Positions 23,626-31,442 are shown, counted from the first letter of the stretch. The stretch: DNA of 31,478 nt from Lachnoclostridium sp. UBA3320 (GCA_002361175.1 DESG01000117.1:465-31942); one strand, 5' to 3'. Translations and numbers: made by a program. The notes: generated from the sequence alone by a model not told the origin.

Positions 23626-23662
23626 ATAATGGCAGTACCTTGTGTACTGCCATTATCGTTTT
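23626..23662 (+). terminator. Strong Rho-independent terminator
   Basis: ATAATGGCAGTAC (23626-23638) and GTACTGCCATTAT (23644-23656) form a perfect 13-bp stem with loop CTTGT, followed by CGTTTTAT. It ends the Ser/Asn-rich gene. Confidence 0.88.
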
Positions 23663-23711
23663 ATAAATTCTTGCATAAAATATATAAATATATTTTACCA
23701 GGTGGCAGCAT

Positions 23712-24059
23712 ATGAGACTAAAAATAATCCCACCAGGGAATTTAAAGGATTACATGGATAAATACAATGTGATACTTATAGATTTACGTGATAAAGAAGA
23801 TTTTGAACGAGAACATATACCAGGTGCAATCTGGGCTGACTGGGAAAGACTTGATAAAAATATAGAGAGTTTTATTATGACATACAAACAAACGCCAGAT
23901 TGGATAATACTTTATTGTGAACGTGGTAATATAAGCCTGCTGGCAGCAAGAGACCTTGCCCGACAAAATTATCCTGTCATAAGCTTAAATGGCGGTTATG
24001 CGCACTGGAAAATAAATCAAAATATAGGTGGCAACAATTTTTTTAATGGCAGCTCTTGA
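23712..24059 (+). CDS. Single-domain rhodanese-like protein
   Basis: This 115-residue cytoplasmic protein consists of one rhodanese domain. It has the strand ILIDLRDKEDFEREHIPGAIW (21-41), the active-site loop C69-E-R-G-N-I-S75 after WIILY, and the closing GGYAHWK (94-100). The six-residue loop with Cys first is the length of sulfur-transferring rhodaneses, so it probably carries a persulfide on C69. The donor and acceptor are unknown. AGGTGG lies 6 bases before ATG. The gene stands alone between a terminator and the AGCS symporter and might be read into the latter if the hairpin at 24129 is passed. Confidence 0.92.
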   Translation: MRLKIIPPGNLKDYMDKYNVILIDLRDKEDFEREHIPGAIWADWERLDKNIESFIMTYKQTPDWIILYCERGNISLLAARDLARQNYPVISLNGGYAHWKINQNIGGNNFFNGSS

Positions 24060-24084
24060 AATAATAATATTATTATGATAGACT
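24056..24084 (+). promoter_or_regulatory. Possible promoter of the AGCS symporter gene
   Basis: TTGAAA (24056-24061), a 17-bp spacer and TAGACT (24079-24084) overlap the end of the rhodanese gene. If real, the leader of the next gene would include the hairpin at 24129-24172. The -10 box is only 4/6. Confidence 0.35.
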
Positions 24085-24128
24085 ATTAAAGTGATTTTAC
24101 AAAGAAGTAATTAAATTAGTGGTCAATG

Positions 24129-24175
24129 AAGACTACGCCTAATGTGTGTTTTTTGGCATTATGCGCAGTCTTTTA
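24129..24175 (+). terminator. Terminator-like hairpin with a competing partner
   Basis: The 16-base arms 24129-24144 (AAGACTACGCCTAATG) and 24157-24172 (CATTATGCGCAGTCTT) pair with two mismatches, followed by TTTATT. It ends the rhodanese transcript or lies in the leader of the symporter. TGGCATT (24154-24160), which overlaps its 3' arm, is also complementary to AATGCCA (24182-24188) just before the symporter ribosome site, so two exclusive folds are possible. Confidence 0.65.
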
Positions 24176-24205
24176 TTATGAAATGCCACAGAAAAGAGGT
24201 AAAAT

Positions 24206-25870
24206 ATGGATAATGACTTTATTGGCAGTATTACAAATGTTCTTAATGCCATTGATGATTTTGTATGGGGTCCTGTAATGCTCATCCTTCTTGTAGGCAC
24301 AGGAATTTTTCTTACAATCCGCACAAAAGCATTATGCTGGCGCAATCTTCCTTATGCATTAAAAAGTGTATTAAGCAAAGAAGCACGTCAAAAAAAGGGT
24401 GATGGTGATGTATCTCCATTCTCAGCGCTTACTACAGCACTTGCCGCTACTATAGGAACAGGCAATATTGTCGGTGTTGCCACAGCGATGGTGTCAGGTG
24501 GTCCTGGTGCTTTGGTTTGGATGTGGATTTCTGCTGCCTTTGGACTTACATCTAAATTTAGTGAATGTATGCTTGCAATCAAATATCGTGAAATTAACGA
24601 AAAAGGTGAGATGTCGGGCGGTCCTATGTACACAATGAAAAAAGCTTTTAAAAATAAAAAGCTTGGAACTTTATTAGGATGGCTATTTGCTCTTTTTGCA
24701 GTTATAGCATCTTTTGGAATAGGTAATCTTACACAGGCAAACTCTATTTCAACTGCATTAAATTCAACATTTAACTTACCTTTAGCTGTTACAGGTGTTG
24801 TAATAACACTACTTGCGCTTTTTATAATTCTTGGCGGTATCAAATCTATCTCTAAAGTTTCGCAAGTAGTCGTGCCGCTTATGGCTGTATTTTACATAAT
24901 AGCAGGATTTATTGTAATAATAGGCAATATTAAAAACGTCCCTTCTGGTATTGCAATGATATTTAAAATGGCATTTTCTATAGAAGCTGTTGGAGGAGGA
25001 TTATGTGGTAATATTGTTGCTTCTATGACACAGGCACTGCGCTTTGGTGTTGCACGTGGTGTATTTTCTAATGAAGCTGGCATGGGGTCTGCTGCTATCA
25101 CAGCGGCAGCAGCATCAACTAATGACCCAGTACGTCAAGGATATATCAACATGACAGGTACTTTTTGGGACACAATCGTTGTATGTACTATTACAGGACT
25201 CTGCATCGCAAGCTCAGGTGTACTTGGCTCTACTGACACAGCTACTACTGGAACTTATGCATATGCAGACTCTGGTATTTCTATTACTGCTAAAGATAAT
25301 GACATAATAAAAACTACTCTATATAAAACAGAATTAAATTCTGACGATGGCACAATAACACTAAAACTTAACAATATAGAAAAAGACGAAACAATATCTC
25401 TTTCAAAAACTGACGATATAGAAGAAATATCTGGCACATGGAAAGATGACAGCGGTAATGAATACATATTTGGCAGTGATTTTTCTTATGAATACAAAGA
25501 ATTAACAGTTGGCTCTTCACTTACTATAAAAGCATTTAAAACTGTACTTGGAAATGTCGGAGGATGGCTGGTGTGCATAGGTATAACTTTATTTGCATTT
25601 TCTACAATACTAGGTTGGGAATACCATGGTGAAAAAGCATTTGAATATCTTTTTAACACACATAAATATAACATAATTTATCGAATTGTATTCTCATTAA
25701 TTGCTTTTGTTGGTGCTACAACTTCACTTGAAATTGCATGGACTTTTTCAGATATTGCCAATGCACTTATGGCGATTCCAAACCTTATATGTCTTCTTGC
25801 ATTAAGCGGTGTAGTTGCAAGTGAACTTGACAGATTCCAGAATGTTTTAAAAAAAGATAAAAAAAGATAA
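24206..25870 (+). CDS. AGCS family sodium:alanine/glycine symporter with inserted domain
   Basis: This 554-residue membrane transporter takes up small amino acids (alanine, glycine) with Na+. Family motifs are clear: SPFSALTTALAATIGTGNIVGVATA (70-94), GPGALVWMWISAAFGL, EMSGGPMYTMKKAF, ARGVFSNEAGMGSAAI (283-298) and FAFSTILGWEYHGEKAFEYLF (463-483). Most members have about 450-480 residues. The excess is a hydrophilic block at about 343-440, between the segments VCTITGLCIASSG and LTIKAFKTVLG, with GTWKDDSGNEYIFGSDFSYEY inside. It looks like a small beta-rich domain in a loop that is normally about 10-15 residues. The rest seems intact and functional. AGAGG is 6 bases before ATG. The leader holds a hairpin that may attenuate expression. 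Confidence 0.93.
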   Translation: MDNDFIGSITNVLNAIDDFVWGPVMLILLVGTGIFLTIRTKALCWRNLPYALKSVLSKEARQKKGDGDVSPFSALTTALAATIGTGNIVGVATAMVSGGPGALVWMWISAAFGLTSKFSECMLAIKYREINEKGEMSGGPMYTMKKAFKNKKLGTLLGWLFALFAVIASFGIGNLTQANSISTALNSTFNLPLAVTGVVITLLALFIILGGIKSISKVSQVVVPLMAVFYIIAGFIVIIGNIKNVPSGIAMIFKMAFSIEAVGGGLCGNIVASMTQALRFGVARGVFSNEAGMGSAAITAAAASTNDPVRQGYINMTGTFWDTIVVCTITGLCIASSGVLGSTDTATTGTYAYADSGISITAKDNDIIKTTLYKTELNSDDGTITLKLNNIEKDETISLSKTDDIEEISGTWKDDSGNEYIFGSDFSYEYKELTVGSSLTIKAFKTVLGNVGGWLVCIGITLFAFSTILGWEYHGEKAFEYLFNTHKYNIIYRIVFSLIAFVGATTSLEIAWTFSDIANALMAIPNLICLLALSGVVASELDRFQNVLKKDKKR

Positions 25871-25884
25871 CTTTGCCAAAAACA

Positions 25885-25931
25885 AGATGGTGATGATATG
25901 CTTGCATTAAGCATTATAATCATCACCATCT
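25885..25931. terminator. Bidirectional terminator between convergent genes
   Basis: AGATGGTGATGAT (25885-25897) and ATCATCACCATCT (25919-25931) are perfect inverted copies, and an inner ATGCTT/AAGCAT extends the stem. On the minus strand TTGTTTTTGG follows, and on the plus strand a weaker TATTACTATTTTG. It separates the symporter gene from the minus-strand genes. Confidence 0.85.
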
Positions 25932-25935
25932 ATTA

Positions 25936-26460
25936 CTATTTTGATTGCTTTTTTGTATCTGAAAGCTGTTTTAAAATCAAATCAAGTTCATCTTTAAGTT
26001 CTGTTGAATTTTTCATTTGATATTTAACAATAATTTTTGCTGACTGCAGCGTATGCTCATTAATTTCATCTACTGCCTTTTGCAATGCAGGAATTTTATC
26101 TTCTTCCTCTTCTGAATTAACAAACATCTCTTCTGCAGCTTTTTCTATATAGCCCTTATTTATTTTAACAATATCATCTAGTTTTTCATAAACAGTTTGT
26201 CCAAATTTTAACTGTTCGTCAATTTTTTTATTCAGTTCACTAAATAACTGTTCTTGTTTAGTATCTTTCCCTTTATCAGATATAGACATATTAATACCAT
26301 CTAATGTAAAATATGTTGATATAATTACTATAATGGCAATTACTATACTAAGTACAATGCCAAAAATACTTTCTAACAAAGCGTTATGGAATATAATTTC
26401 TGCCAGTAGTCCTGATACACATACAATAACTGACATAATTGTAGTCTTTTCAAGTTTCAT
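25936..26460 (-). CDS. Small membrane protein with cytoplasmic coiled coil, unknown function
   Basis: This 174-residue protein has no family that I recognise. Two hydrophobic segments (about 7-25 and 31-51) form a hairpin anchor. The rest is charged and helical, with coiled-coil-like heptads (about 70-100, FSELNKKIDEQLKFG; and about 120-170) and an acidic patch NSEEEEDK near 115-122. A short N-terminus suggests both ends are cytoplasmic. The GGAGAG site is 10 bases before ATG. It lies 22 bp after ahcY, so the two are probably co-transcribed. There is no evidence of a shared function. Confidence 0.75.
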   Translation of the reverse strand: MKLEKTTIMSVIVCVSGLLAEIIFHNALLESIFGIVLSIVIAIIVIISTYFTLDGINMSISDKGKDTKQEQLFSELNKKIDEQLKFGQTVYEKLDDIVKINKGYIEKAAEEMFVNSEEEEDKIPALQKAVDEINEHTLQSAKIIVKYQMKNSTELKDELDLILKQLSDTKKQSK

Positions 26461-26482
26461 AGTTTATATTCTCTCCATTTAT

Positions 26483-27727
26483 TTAAAGAGAAGAACTATT
26501 AAGATAGTTTTTCTGATACTCTGTAAGCACATCAATTTTCTTGCCAAGGAAAGAAAGTTTACGACGTGCAACTTCCATATCCACCTCTCTTGGCACATCA
26601 ACTATTTTTTCTTTAAGTTCTTTTTCATGTTCTACAAGATATTTTGCACTAAGTGCCTGTATTGCAAAGCTCATATCCATGATTTCCGCTGGATGTCCAT
26701 CTCCAGCAGCAAGATTTACAAGCCGACCTTCTGCAAGAACATATATTGTAACACCATTAGGAAGCTTATATCCCATAATATTTTTACGCATTTCTTCACT
26801 GCTTACAGCAATTTCACGCAGACGTTTCATATTAATCTCTACATCGAAATGACCAGCATTACAAAGAATAGCTCCCTCTTTCATCTCCATAAAGTCTTCT
26901 TCATCTATTACGCCTGCACAGCCTGTAACTGTAACAAAAAAATCACCCTGTTTTGCGGCCTCTTTCATAGGCATAACTTCAAATCCGTCCATAACTGCCT
27001 CTATAGCCTTAACAGGGTCAATTTCTGTAATAATTACACGAGCTCCAAGGGCTTTTGCTCTCATTGACACACCTTTACCACACCAGCCATATCCTGCTAC
27101 TACTACAATTTTCCCTGCTACAATAAGGTTTGTAGTCCTATTAATTCCGTCCCACACAGACTGACCTGTGCCATATCTATTATCAAAAAGATGCTTACAA
27201 TCTGCATTATTTACAAGCACCATAGGAAATTCAAGCTGGTCTGCTGCTGCCATCGCCCGTAAACGTATTATTCCTGTGGTCGTCTCTTCACATCCACCTA
27301 TTACATACTGTAATTGCTCCCTCTTAGATGTGTGAAGCATATGTACTAAGTCACCACCATCATCTATAATAATATTGGCATTGTGTGAAAGGACTTCTGA
27401 TATATGCGCATTGTATTCTTCGTCCGTTGCACCATACCATGCATATACATTAAGCCCTGCTGCAACAAGTGCAGCCGCAACATCATCTTGTGTTGAAAGT
27501 GGATTACTTCCTGTAATATACATCTTAGCTCCGCCTATAGCAAGCACTTTACAAAGATATGCAGTCTTAGCTTCAAGATGAATTGAAAGTGCAATCTTTT
27601 TTCCTGCAAAAGGTTTTGTATGCAAAAATTCTTCTTCTAAGCTGCGCAGAAGTGGACAGTTCCTGCGTACCCATTCAATCTTATGTTCACCTGAAGGTGA
27701 AAGTTTAATATCCCTTATCTGGCTCAT
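26483..27727 (-). CDS. ahcY: Adenosylhomocysteinase, short form
   Basis: AhcY splits S-adenosylhomocysteine into adenosine and homocysteine, removing the inhibitor left by methyltransferases. The 414 residues include SIHLEAKTAYL (48-58), GCEETTTGIIRL, NNADCKHLFDNRYGTGQSVW with K178 and D182, the NAD-binding GYGWCGKG (212-219), NAGHFDVEI and GDGHPAEIMDMSFA. It is the short form, lacking the insert of about 40 residues of many bacterial and animal enzymes. It ends without the KPxxYRY tail, as in Thermotoga and archaeal proteins. Some members of this branch prefer S-inosylhomocysteine, so the substrate is not certain. A promoter with extended -10 lies 43 bp upstream. Confidence 0.94.
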   Translation of the reverse strand: MSQIRDIKLSPSGEHKIEWVRRNCPLLRSLEEEFLHTKPFAGKKIALSIHLEAKTAYLCKVLAIGGAKMYITGSNPLSTQDDVAAALVAAGLNVYAWYGATDEEYNAHISEVLSHNANIIIDDGGDLVHMLHTSKREQLQYVIGGCEETTTGIIRLRAMAAADQLEFPMVLVNNADCKHLFDNRYGTGQSVWDGINRTTNLIVAGKIVVVAGYGWCGKGVSMRAKALGARVIITEIDPVKAIEAVMDGFEVMPMKEAAKQGDFFVTVTGCAGVIDEEDFMEMKEGAILCNAGHFDVEINMKRLREIAVSSEEMRKNIMGYKLPNGVTIYVLAEGRLVNLAAGDGHPAEIMDMSFAIQALSAKYLVEHEKELKEKIVDVPREVDMEVARRKLSFLGKKIDVLTEYQKNYLNSSSL

Positions 27728-27769
27728 AATATTTCCTTTCTGTTATAATTATTAAAAGCTGTTTTTTAT

Positions 27770-27797
27770 ATTATAACACAGACCCTTTAAAAGTAAA
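27770..27797 (-). promoter_or_regulatory. Putative sigma-A promoter of ahcY
   Basis: On the minus strand TTTACT (27797-27792), a 16-bp spacer and TATAAT (27775-27770), with TG one base before the -10 (TGTTATAAT). The perfect extended -10 makes up for the weak -35. Confidence 0.65.
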
Positions 27798-27805
27798 TAT
27801 ATAGT

Positions 27806-27864
27806 TTACAGGCAGACAAACTTTGTACTGTGGAATTTAAACACACAAAGCTGTCTGCCTGTAA
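27806..27864 (-). terminator. Long perfect hairpin between the Asn-rich lipoprotein gene and ahcY
   Basis: TTACAGGCAGACA (27806-27818) and TGTCTGCCTGTAA (27852-27864) are exact inverted copies, extended inside by CTTTGT/ACAAAG. On the minus strand it is followed by an AT-rich run (ATATATTTACTTTT) that also holds the ahcY -35. It most likely ends the lipoprotein transcript. The lack of a clean U-run leaves room for another role. Confidence 0.6.
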
Positions 27865-27923
27865 GCACTACCAACAATTATCTGCAACTTACCATTACCA
27901 CCACATTAACTAGCAACAAAAAC

Positions 27924-28355
27924 TTAACGTCTTTCATTTCCATTTTTTGTAGTATTATTGTCTCTGTTATTATTATTGTTGTTGTTATTGTTATTGTTGT
28001 TAGTATTATTGTCATTTATATTATTATCATCTGTGTTCGCTCCATTGCCAGTATTTCCTGCATCATTATCATTACCAGTCATATCATCAATAGCATTACC
28101 TGCATCGTCAACAGCATCATCAACACCGTTTTCAATATCATCCATAACACTATTGTCATCGGTTGTACCTGCTCCATTATTAGTCGTGCCATTATCTCCC
28201 GCATTGCCATTGTCATCTACTCCATTATTGTCGCCTGCTCCAACACTATTATTTGGGGATGTAGCGGAATTATTATTGTCTCTGTTGCCACAGCCTCCAA
28301 GAAGCATAACTGACAATGACATTGCTGTAATGAATAAATAAATCTTCTTTCTCAT
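27924..28355 (-). CDS. Asn/Asp-rich low-complexity lipoprotein
   Basis: This 143-residue predicted lipoprotein has a signal peptide (MRKKIYLFITAMSLSVML) and lipobox LLGGC with lipid Cys at 22. The mature part is nearly all Asn, Asp, Gly, Thr and Ala. A segment with spaced acidic and hydrophobic residues (about 70-92, DDIENGVDDAVDDAGNAIDD) may form a short amphipathic helix. Near the C-terminus is a run of 12 Asn. The tail NGNERR is basic. It would be an unfolded, surface-tethered polyanion, perhaps binding cations or wall polymers; this is a guess. GGAG is 7 bases before ATG. A promoter lies upstream and a hairpin follows. Similar Asn-rich lipoproteins are frequent in Clostridia, but I know of no assigned function. 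Confidence 0.82.
   Translation of the reverse strand: MRKKIYLFITAMSLSVMLLGGCGNRDNNNSATSPNNSVGAGDNNGVDDNGNAGDNGTTNNGAGTTDDNSVMDDIENGVDDAVDDAGNAIDDMTGNDNDAGNTGNGANTDDNNINDNNTNNNNNNNNNNNNRDNNTTKNGNERR
27966..28001 (-). repeat. Trinucleotide (AAY) repeat coding a 12-Asn run
   Basis: Twelve consecutive Asn codons mix AAC and AAT inside the lipoprotein gene. The imperfect triplet array could change length by slippage without breaking the frame. Confidence 0.85.
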
Positions 28356-28385
28356 AAATCTTCTCCTTTACTATCATTACTAATA

Positions 28386-28414
28386 ATTTTATTTGCACAA
28401 TTAGTATGACACAA
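28386..28414 (-). promoter_or_regulatory. Putative promoter of the Asn-rich lipoprotein gene
   Basis: On the minus strand TTGTGT (28414-28409), a 17-bp spacer and TAAAAT (28391-28386) lie 30 bp before the ATG. Confidence 0.5.
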
Positions 28415-28457
28415 GGAAAAAATATTATTCTGTTTTTTTGATTTCTATTTTTAAAAT

Positions 28458-29978
28458 TTAAGCGCCTACTTTATTAAATTCGTCAATTATTTCCTGCTCT
28501 GGTGCTTTTGTACAAAGACTTACAACAATTATAAATAAAAGACTTATAAAAAATCCTACAAGCAGTGAATAAATGCCTGTTGCCGCATATATTGTCTGCC
28601 CATTTATAATCGGTATGTAATCCCATATAATAACTGTAAGACCACCTGATATAATACCAGCTACAGCACCGTTAAGATTTGCCCTTTTCCAGAAAAGTGA
28701 TGCAACAACAAGTGGTCCAAAAGCAGAGCCAAGACCTGCCCATGCATCTGATACAAGCCCCATAATACTACTGTCAGGATTCCATGCAATTATAAACGCT
28801 AACACAGAAACTATTATAACTGTTACTCTGCTTACAAGCAGAAGTTTTTTATCGTCAGCATCTGGTTTTACAATATTTTTATAAATATCTTTTGATACAG
28901 AAGATGCACATACAAGAAGCTGTGAATCTGCTGTAGACATAATAGCTGCAAGTATGCCGCATATAAAGATGCCACCGATAAATGGAATTGCAAGCTTACT
29001 GTTAAATACACTGTTTATCATCTGTATAAATACGTTTTCTGAATCTTCAAGTATATTATCTGCAAAATAGGCTCTTCCTAACACACCTATAACACACGCA
29101 GCAACAAGTGACAAGAAACACCAGATAATAGCAACTGCACTTGATTTTTTAAGCTCTTTTTCATTTTTTATTGCCATAAAGCGTACAAGTATATGTGGCA
29201 TACCACAATAGCCAAGTCCCCATGCAAGCTGTGAAAGAATATCAATAAACCTATAAGGCTTTCCTCCGTTCTCAAAAAGGCTCATATAGCTGTCATAGCC
29301 TCCTGCAACACCACTTGCCAAAATCTGGTCTTTAAAACTTCCATCAAGGAATGAATATGCAAAGATTGGTACAATCATAAGCCCTACAAGCATAAGCATA
29401 CCCTGTATAAAATCAGTTGTACATACAGCAAGAAAACCACCTAAAAATGTGTATACAAGTATTACAACTGCACCTATTGCAAGCGCAATATGATAATCAA
29501 TGCCAAATACGGCATGAAAAAGTTTACCACCTGACGCAAGTGCTGATGCTGTATAGACAAGGAAAAATATTACAATTACAATAGAAGATATAGTCAGTAT
29601 TATTTTCTTTTTATCACGATATCTATTTTCAAAAAATTCAGGAAGTGTCATTGAATTATTGGCAATAATTGTATAGCGGCGCAGCCTTTTAGATATTAAA
29701 AGCCAGTTGCATACAGTGCCTATAAATAATCCTATTGCAATCCATGATTGCCCTGTACCAAAGGCATATATTGAACCTGGAAGCCCCATCAAAAGCCATC
29801 CACTCATATCAGATGCCTGCGCTGACAAAGCCGCAACCCACCCACTAAGTCCTCTGCCTCCGAGAAAATAATCCTCTGTGCTAGATGTTTTTTTCATTGA
29901 CCATATCCCAATTCCAATCATTATGCACAAATAAAGTGCAAATGCAATTAGGACAGCAATAGTACTTGTTGATAACAT
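28458..29978 (-). CDS. putP: Sodium/proline symporter PutP
   Basis: PutP imports proline with Na+. This 506-residue solute:sodium symporter (SSF) protein has about 13 membrane segments. Typical marks are STEDYFLGGRGLSGWVAALS near the N-terminus, QASDMSGWLLMGLPG, the VYTFLGGFLAVCTTDFIQG segment, and the Na+-site region LAAIMSTADSQLLVCASSVSKDIY. The last matches the LSTLSCQLL region of E. coli PutP. The length is normal. AGAGG is 10 bases before ATG, in a gap of only 14 bp after the citrate synthase gene, so the two share a transcript. Proline import and citrate formation both feed the glutamate family, which may explain the pairing. Confidence 0.94.
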   Translation of the reverse strand: MLSTSTIAVLIAFALYLCIMIGIGIWSMKKTSSTEDYFLGGRGLSGWVAALSAQASDMSGWLLMGLPGSIYAFGTGQSWIAIGLFIGTVCNWLLISKRLRRYTIIANNSMTLPEFFENRYRDKKKIILTISSIVIVIFFLVYTASALASGGKLFHAVFGIDYHIALAIGAVVILVYTFLGGFLAVCTTDFIQGMLMLVGLMIVPIFAYSFLDGSFKDQILASGVAGGYDSYMSLFENGGKPYRFIDILSQLAWGLGYCGMPHILVRFMAIKNEKELKKSSAVAIIWCFLSLVAACVIGVLGRAYFADNILEDSENVFIQMINSVFNSKLAIPFIGGIFICGILAAIMSTADSQLLVCASSVSKDIYKNIVKPDADDKKLLLVSRVTVIIVSVLAFIIAWNPDSSIMGLVSDAWAGLGSAFGPLVVASLFWKRANLNGAVAGIISGGLTVIIWDYIPIINGQTIYAATGIYSLLVGFFISLLFIIVVSLCTKAPEQEIIDEFNKVGA

Positions 29979-29992
29979 ATTAATTTGTCCTC

Positions 29993-31375
29993 TTATCTTT
30001 CATTAATTTCTTTATATTCTCTGTGCTTTCCAACATACTTATATGCAGGACGTATGATTTTACCTTTATTTACAACTTCTTCAAGACGATGAGCACTCCA
30101 GCCTGAAATTCTTGAAATTGCAAACAGTGGTGTAAAAAGTTCCTCTGGAATACCAAGGATAGAATATATAAGTCCGCTGTAAAAATCAACGTTGGCACAC
30201 ACAGGTTTTATCACATGATTTCTTGACATAACAAGTTCTTTTGCAATACGCTCAACTACTGTATGAAGTTTGTATTCTGCAACTTCCTTTTCCCCTTTTG
30301 CATTGGCAAGTTTTTCTGCATAGCTTTTAAGTATCTTTGCACGAGGGTCTGACAAAGTATACACCGCATGTCCAATGCCATATATAAGCCCTGAGCCGTC
30401 AAATGCTTTATGTTTTAGTATCTTTTTAAGGTATTCTCTTATTTCATCTTCATCAGTTGTATCAGTAACATTTTCATGCAAATCTTTAAACATCTGCTGC
30501 ACTTTTAAATTAGCACCACCATGACGTGGACCTTTAAGCGATGCTATTGATGCTGCAACAGCTGAATATGTGTCTGTTCCAGATGATGTTACCACATGAT
30601 TTGTAAACGTTGAATTATTACCGCCGCCATGTTCAGCATGAAGCACAAGTGCCGCATCAAGTACCCTAGCTTCAAGTTGTGTATACACACCATCAGGTCT
30701 TAACATATGAAGTATGTTTTCTGCTATAGAATGTCCTGGTGCACACGGTTTTATTACAAGATTGTCAAAGTAGATAAAATGACGATATGCGTGGTAATTG
30801 TAAACAGATATAAGCGGCAGTTTTGCTATAAGCTGAAGCGACTGCCTAAGTACATTTGACGCTGATATATCATCAGGATTGGCATCATATGAATATAAAG
30901 TAAGAACGCTTTTCTGAAGTCCGTTCATAAGGTTAGGACTAGGTGCTTTCATAATAACATCTCTGACAAATGTACCCGAAAGCTCTTCAAGGCTTGCAAG
31001 TACATCAATAAACACCTTTAACTGTGTATTTGTTGGCAAGTTGCCAAAGAGCAGCAGATATGTAGTCTCTTCAAAAGAAAATCTCTTATCAATATCAGAG
31101 CCAACAAGACTATTTACATCATAACCTTGATAGTATAGACGACCATCAGCAGATTCCTTTACACCTTCGATAACATCATAACCTGTTACATCAGATATTT
31201 CTGTAAGACCAGTCAAAACTCCCTTACCTGTACTGTCTCGCAGTCCTCTCTTCACATCATATTCCTGATAAAGCCCCAAATCAATCGCACTAGATGACAT
31301 ACAGTCTTGTACAAGCACACTAAACTGCTCATCAAGCTTTTCACTAAGAGCCATCATTTTAGAATCATTCACCAT
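29993..31375 (-). CDS. gltA: Citrate synthase
   Basis: This Si-type citrate synthase joins acetyl-CoA and oxaloacetate to form citrate, in anaerobes mainly for 2-oxoglutarate and glutamate synthesis. With the start at ATG 31375 (AAGGAGG 8-9 bases upstream; a GTG at 31384 overlaps the site) it has 460 residues. Catalytic motifs are intact: LHAEHGGG (H246, H249), GPRHGGAN (H285), GIGHAVY (H336) and NVDFYSG (D397). The N-terminal extension of about 45 residues before the core (IDLGLYQEYDVKRGLRD) is typical of the clostridial long form. A good sigma-A promoter lies upstream, and putP follows in the same operon. Confidence 0.96.
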   Translation of the reverse strand: MVNDSKMMALSEKLDEQFSVLVQDCMSSSAIDLGLYQEYDVKRGLRDSTGKGVLTGLTEISDVTGYDVIEGVKESADGRLYYQGYDVNSLVGSDIDKRFSFEETTYLLLFGNLPTNTQLKVFIDVLASLEELSGTFVRDVIMKAPSPNLMNGLQKSVLTLYSYDANPDDISASNVLRQSLQLIAKLPLISVYNYHAYRHFIYFDNLVIKPCAPGHSIAENILHMLRPDGVYTQLEARVLDAALVLHAEHGGGNNSTFTNHVVTSSGTDTYSAVAASIASLKGPRHGGANLKVQQMFKDLHENVTDTTDEDEIREYLKKILKHKAFDGSGLIYGIGHAVYTLSDPRAKILKSYAEKLANAKGEKEVAEYKLHTVVERIAKELVMSRNHVIKPVCANVDFYSGLIYSILGIPEELFTPLFAISRISGWSAHRLEEVVNKGKIIRPAYKYVGKHREYKEINER

Positions 31376-31413
31376 AAACAGCACCTCCTTAATAGTCTTA
31401 AAACAACTATTAT

Positions 31414-31442
31414 ACTATAACCTAACTACTTTTATTCGTCAA
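31414..31442 (-). promoter_or_regulatory. Putative sigma-A promoter of the citrate synthase-putP operon
   Basis: On the minus strand TTGACG (31442-31437), a 17-bp spacer and TATAGT (31419-31414) lie 38 bp before the ATG; both boxes are 5/6 matches. A second TATAAT overlaps 5 bp further on. Confidence 0.7.

Noticed and set aside
24060..24205. Glycine riboswitch before the AGCS symporter
   Set aside because: The conserved glycine aptamer segments are not present; only a terminator-like hairpin is seen.
26333..27067. Plus-strand 244-codon frame opposite ahcY
   Set aside because: Antisense shadow with Cys/His/Phe-rich text and no ribosome site; ahcY is certain.
27966..28001. CRISPR-like array in the repeated triplets
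   Set aside because: The repeats are Asn codons in a real lipoprotein frame, with no spacers of regular size.
31376..31384. GTG start for citrate synthase
   Set aside because: It overlaps the AAGGAGGTG ribosome site; ATG at 31375 has correct spacing.
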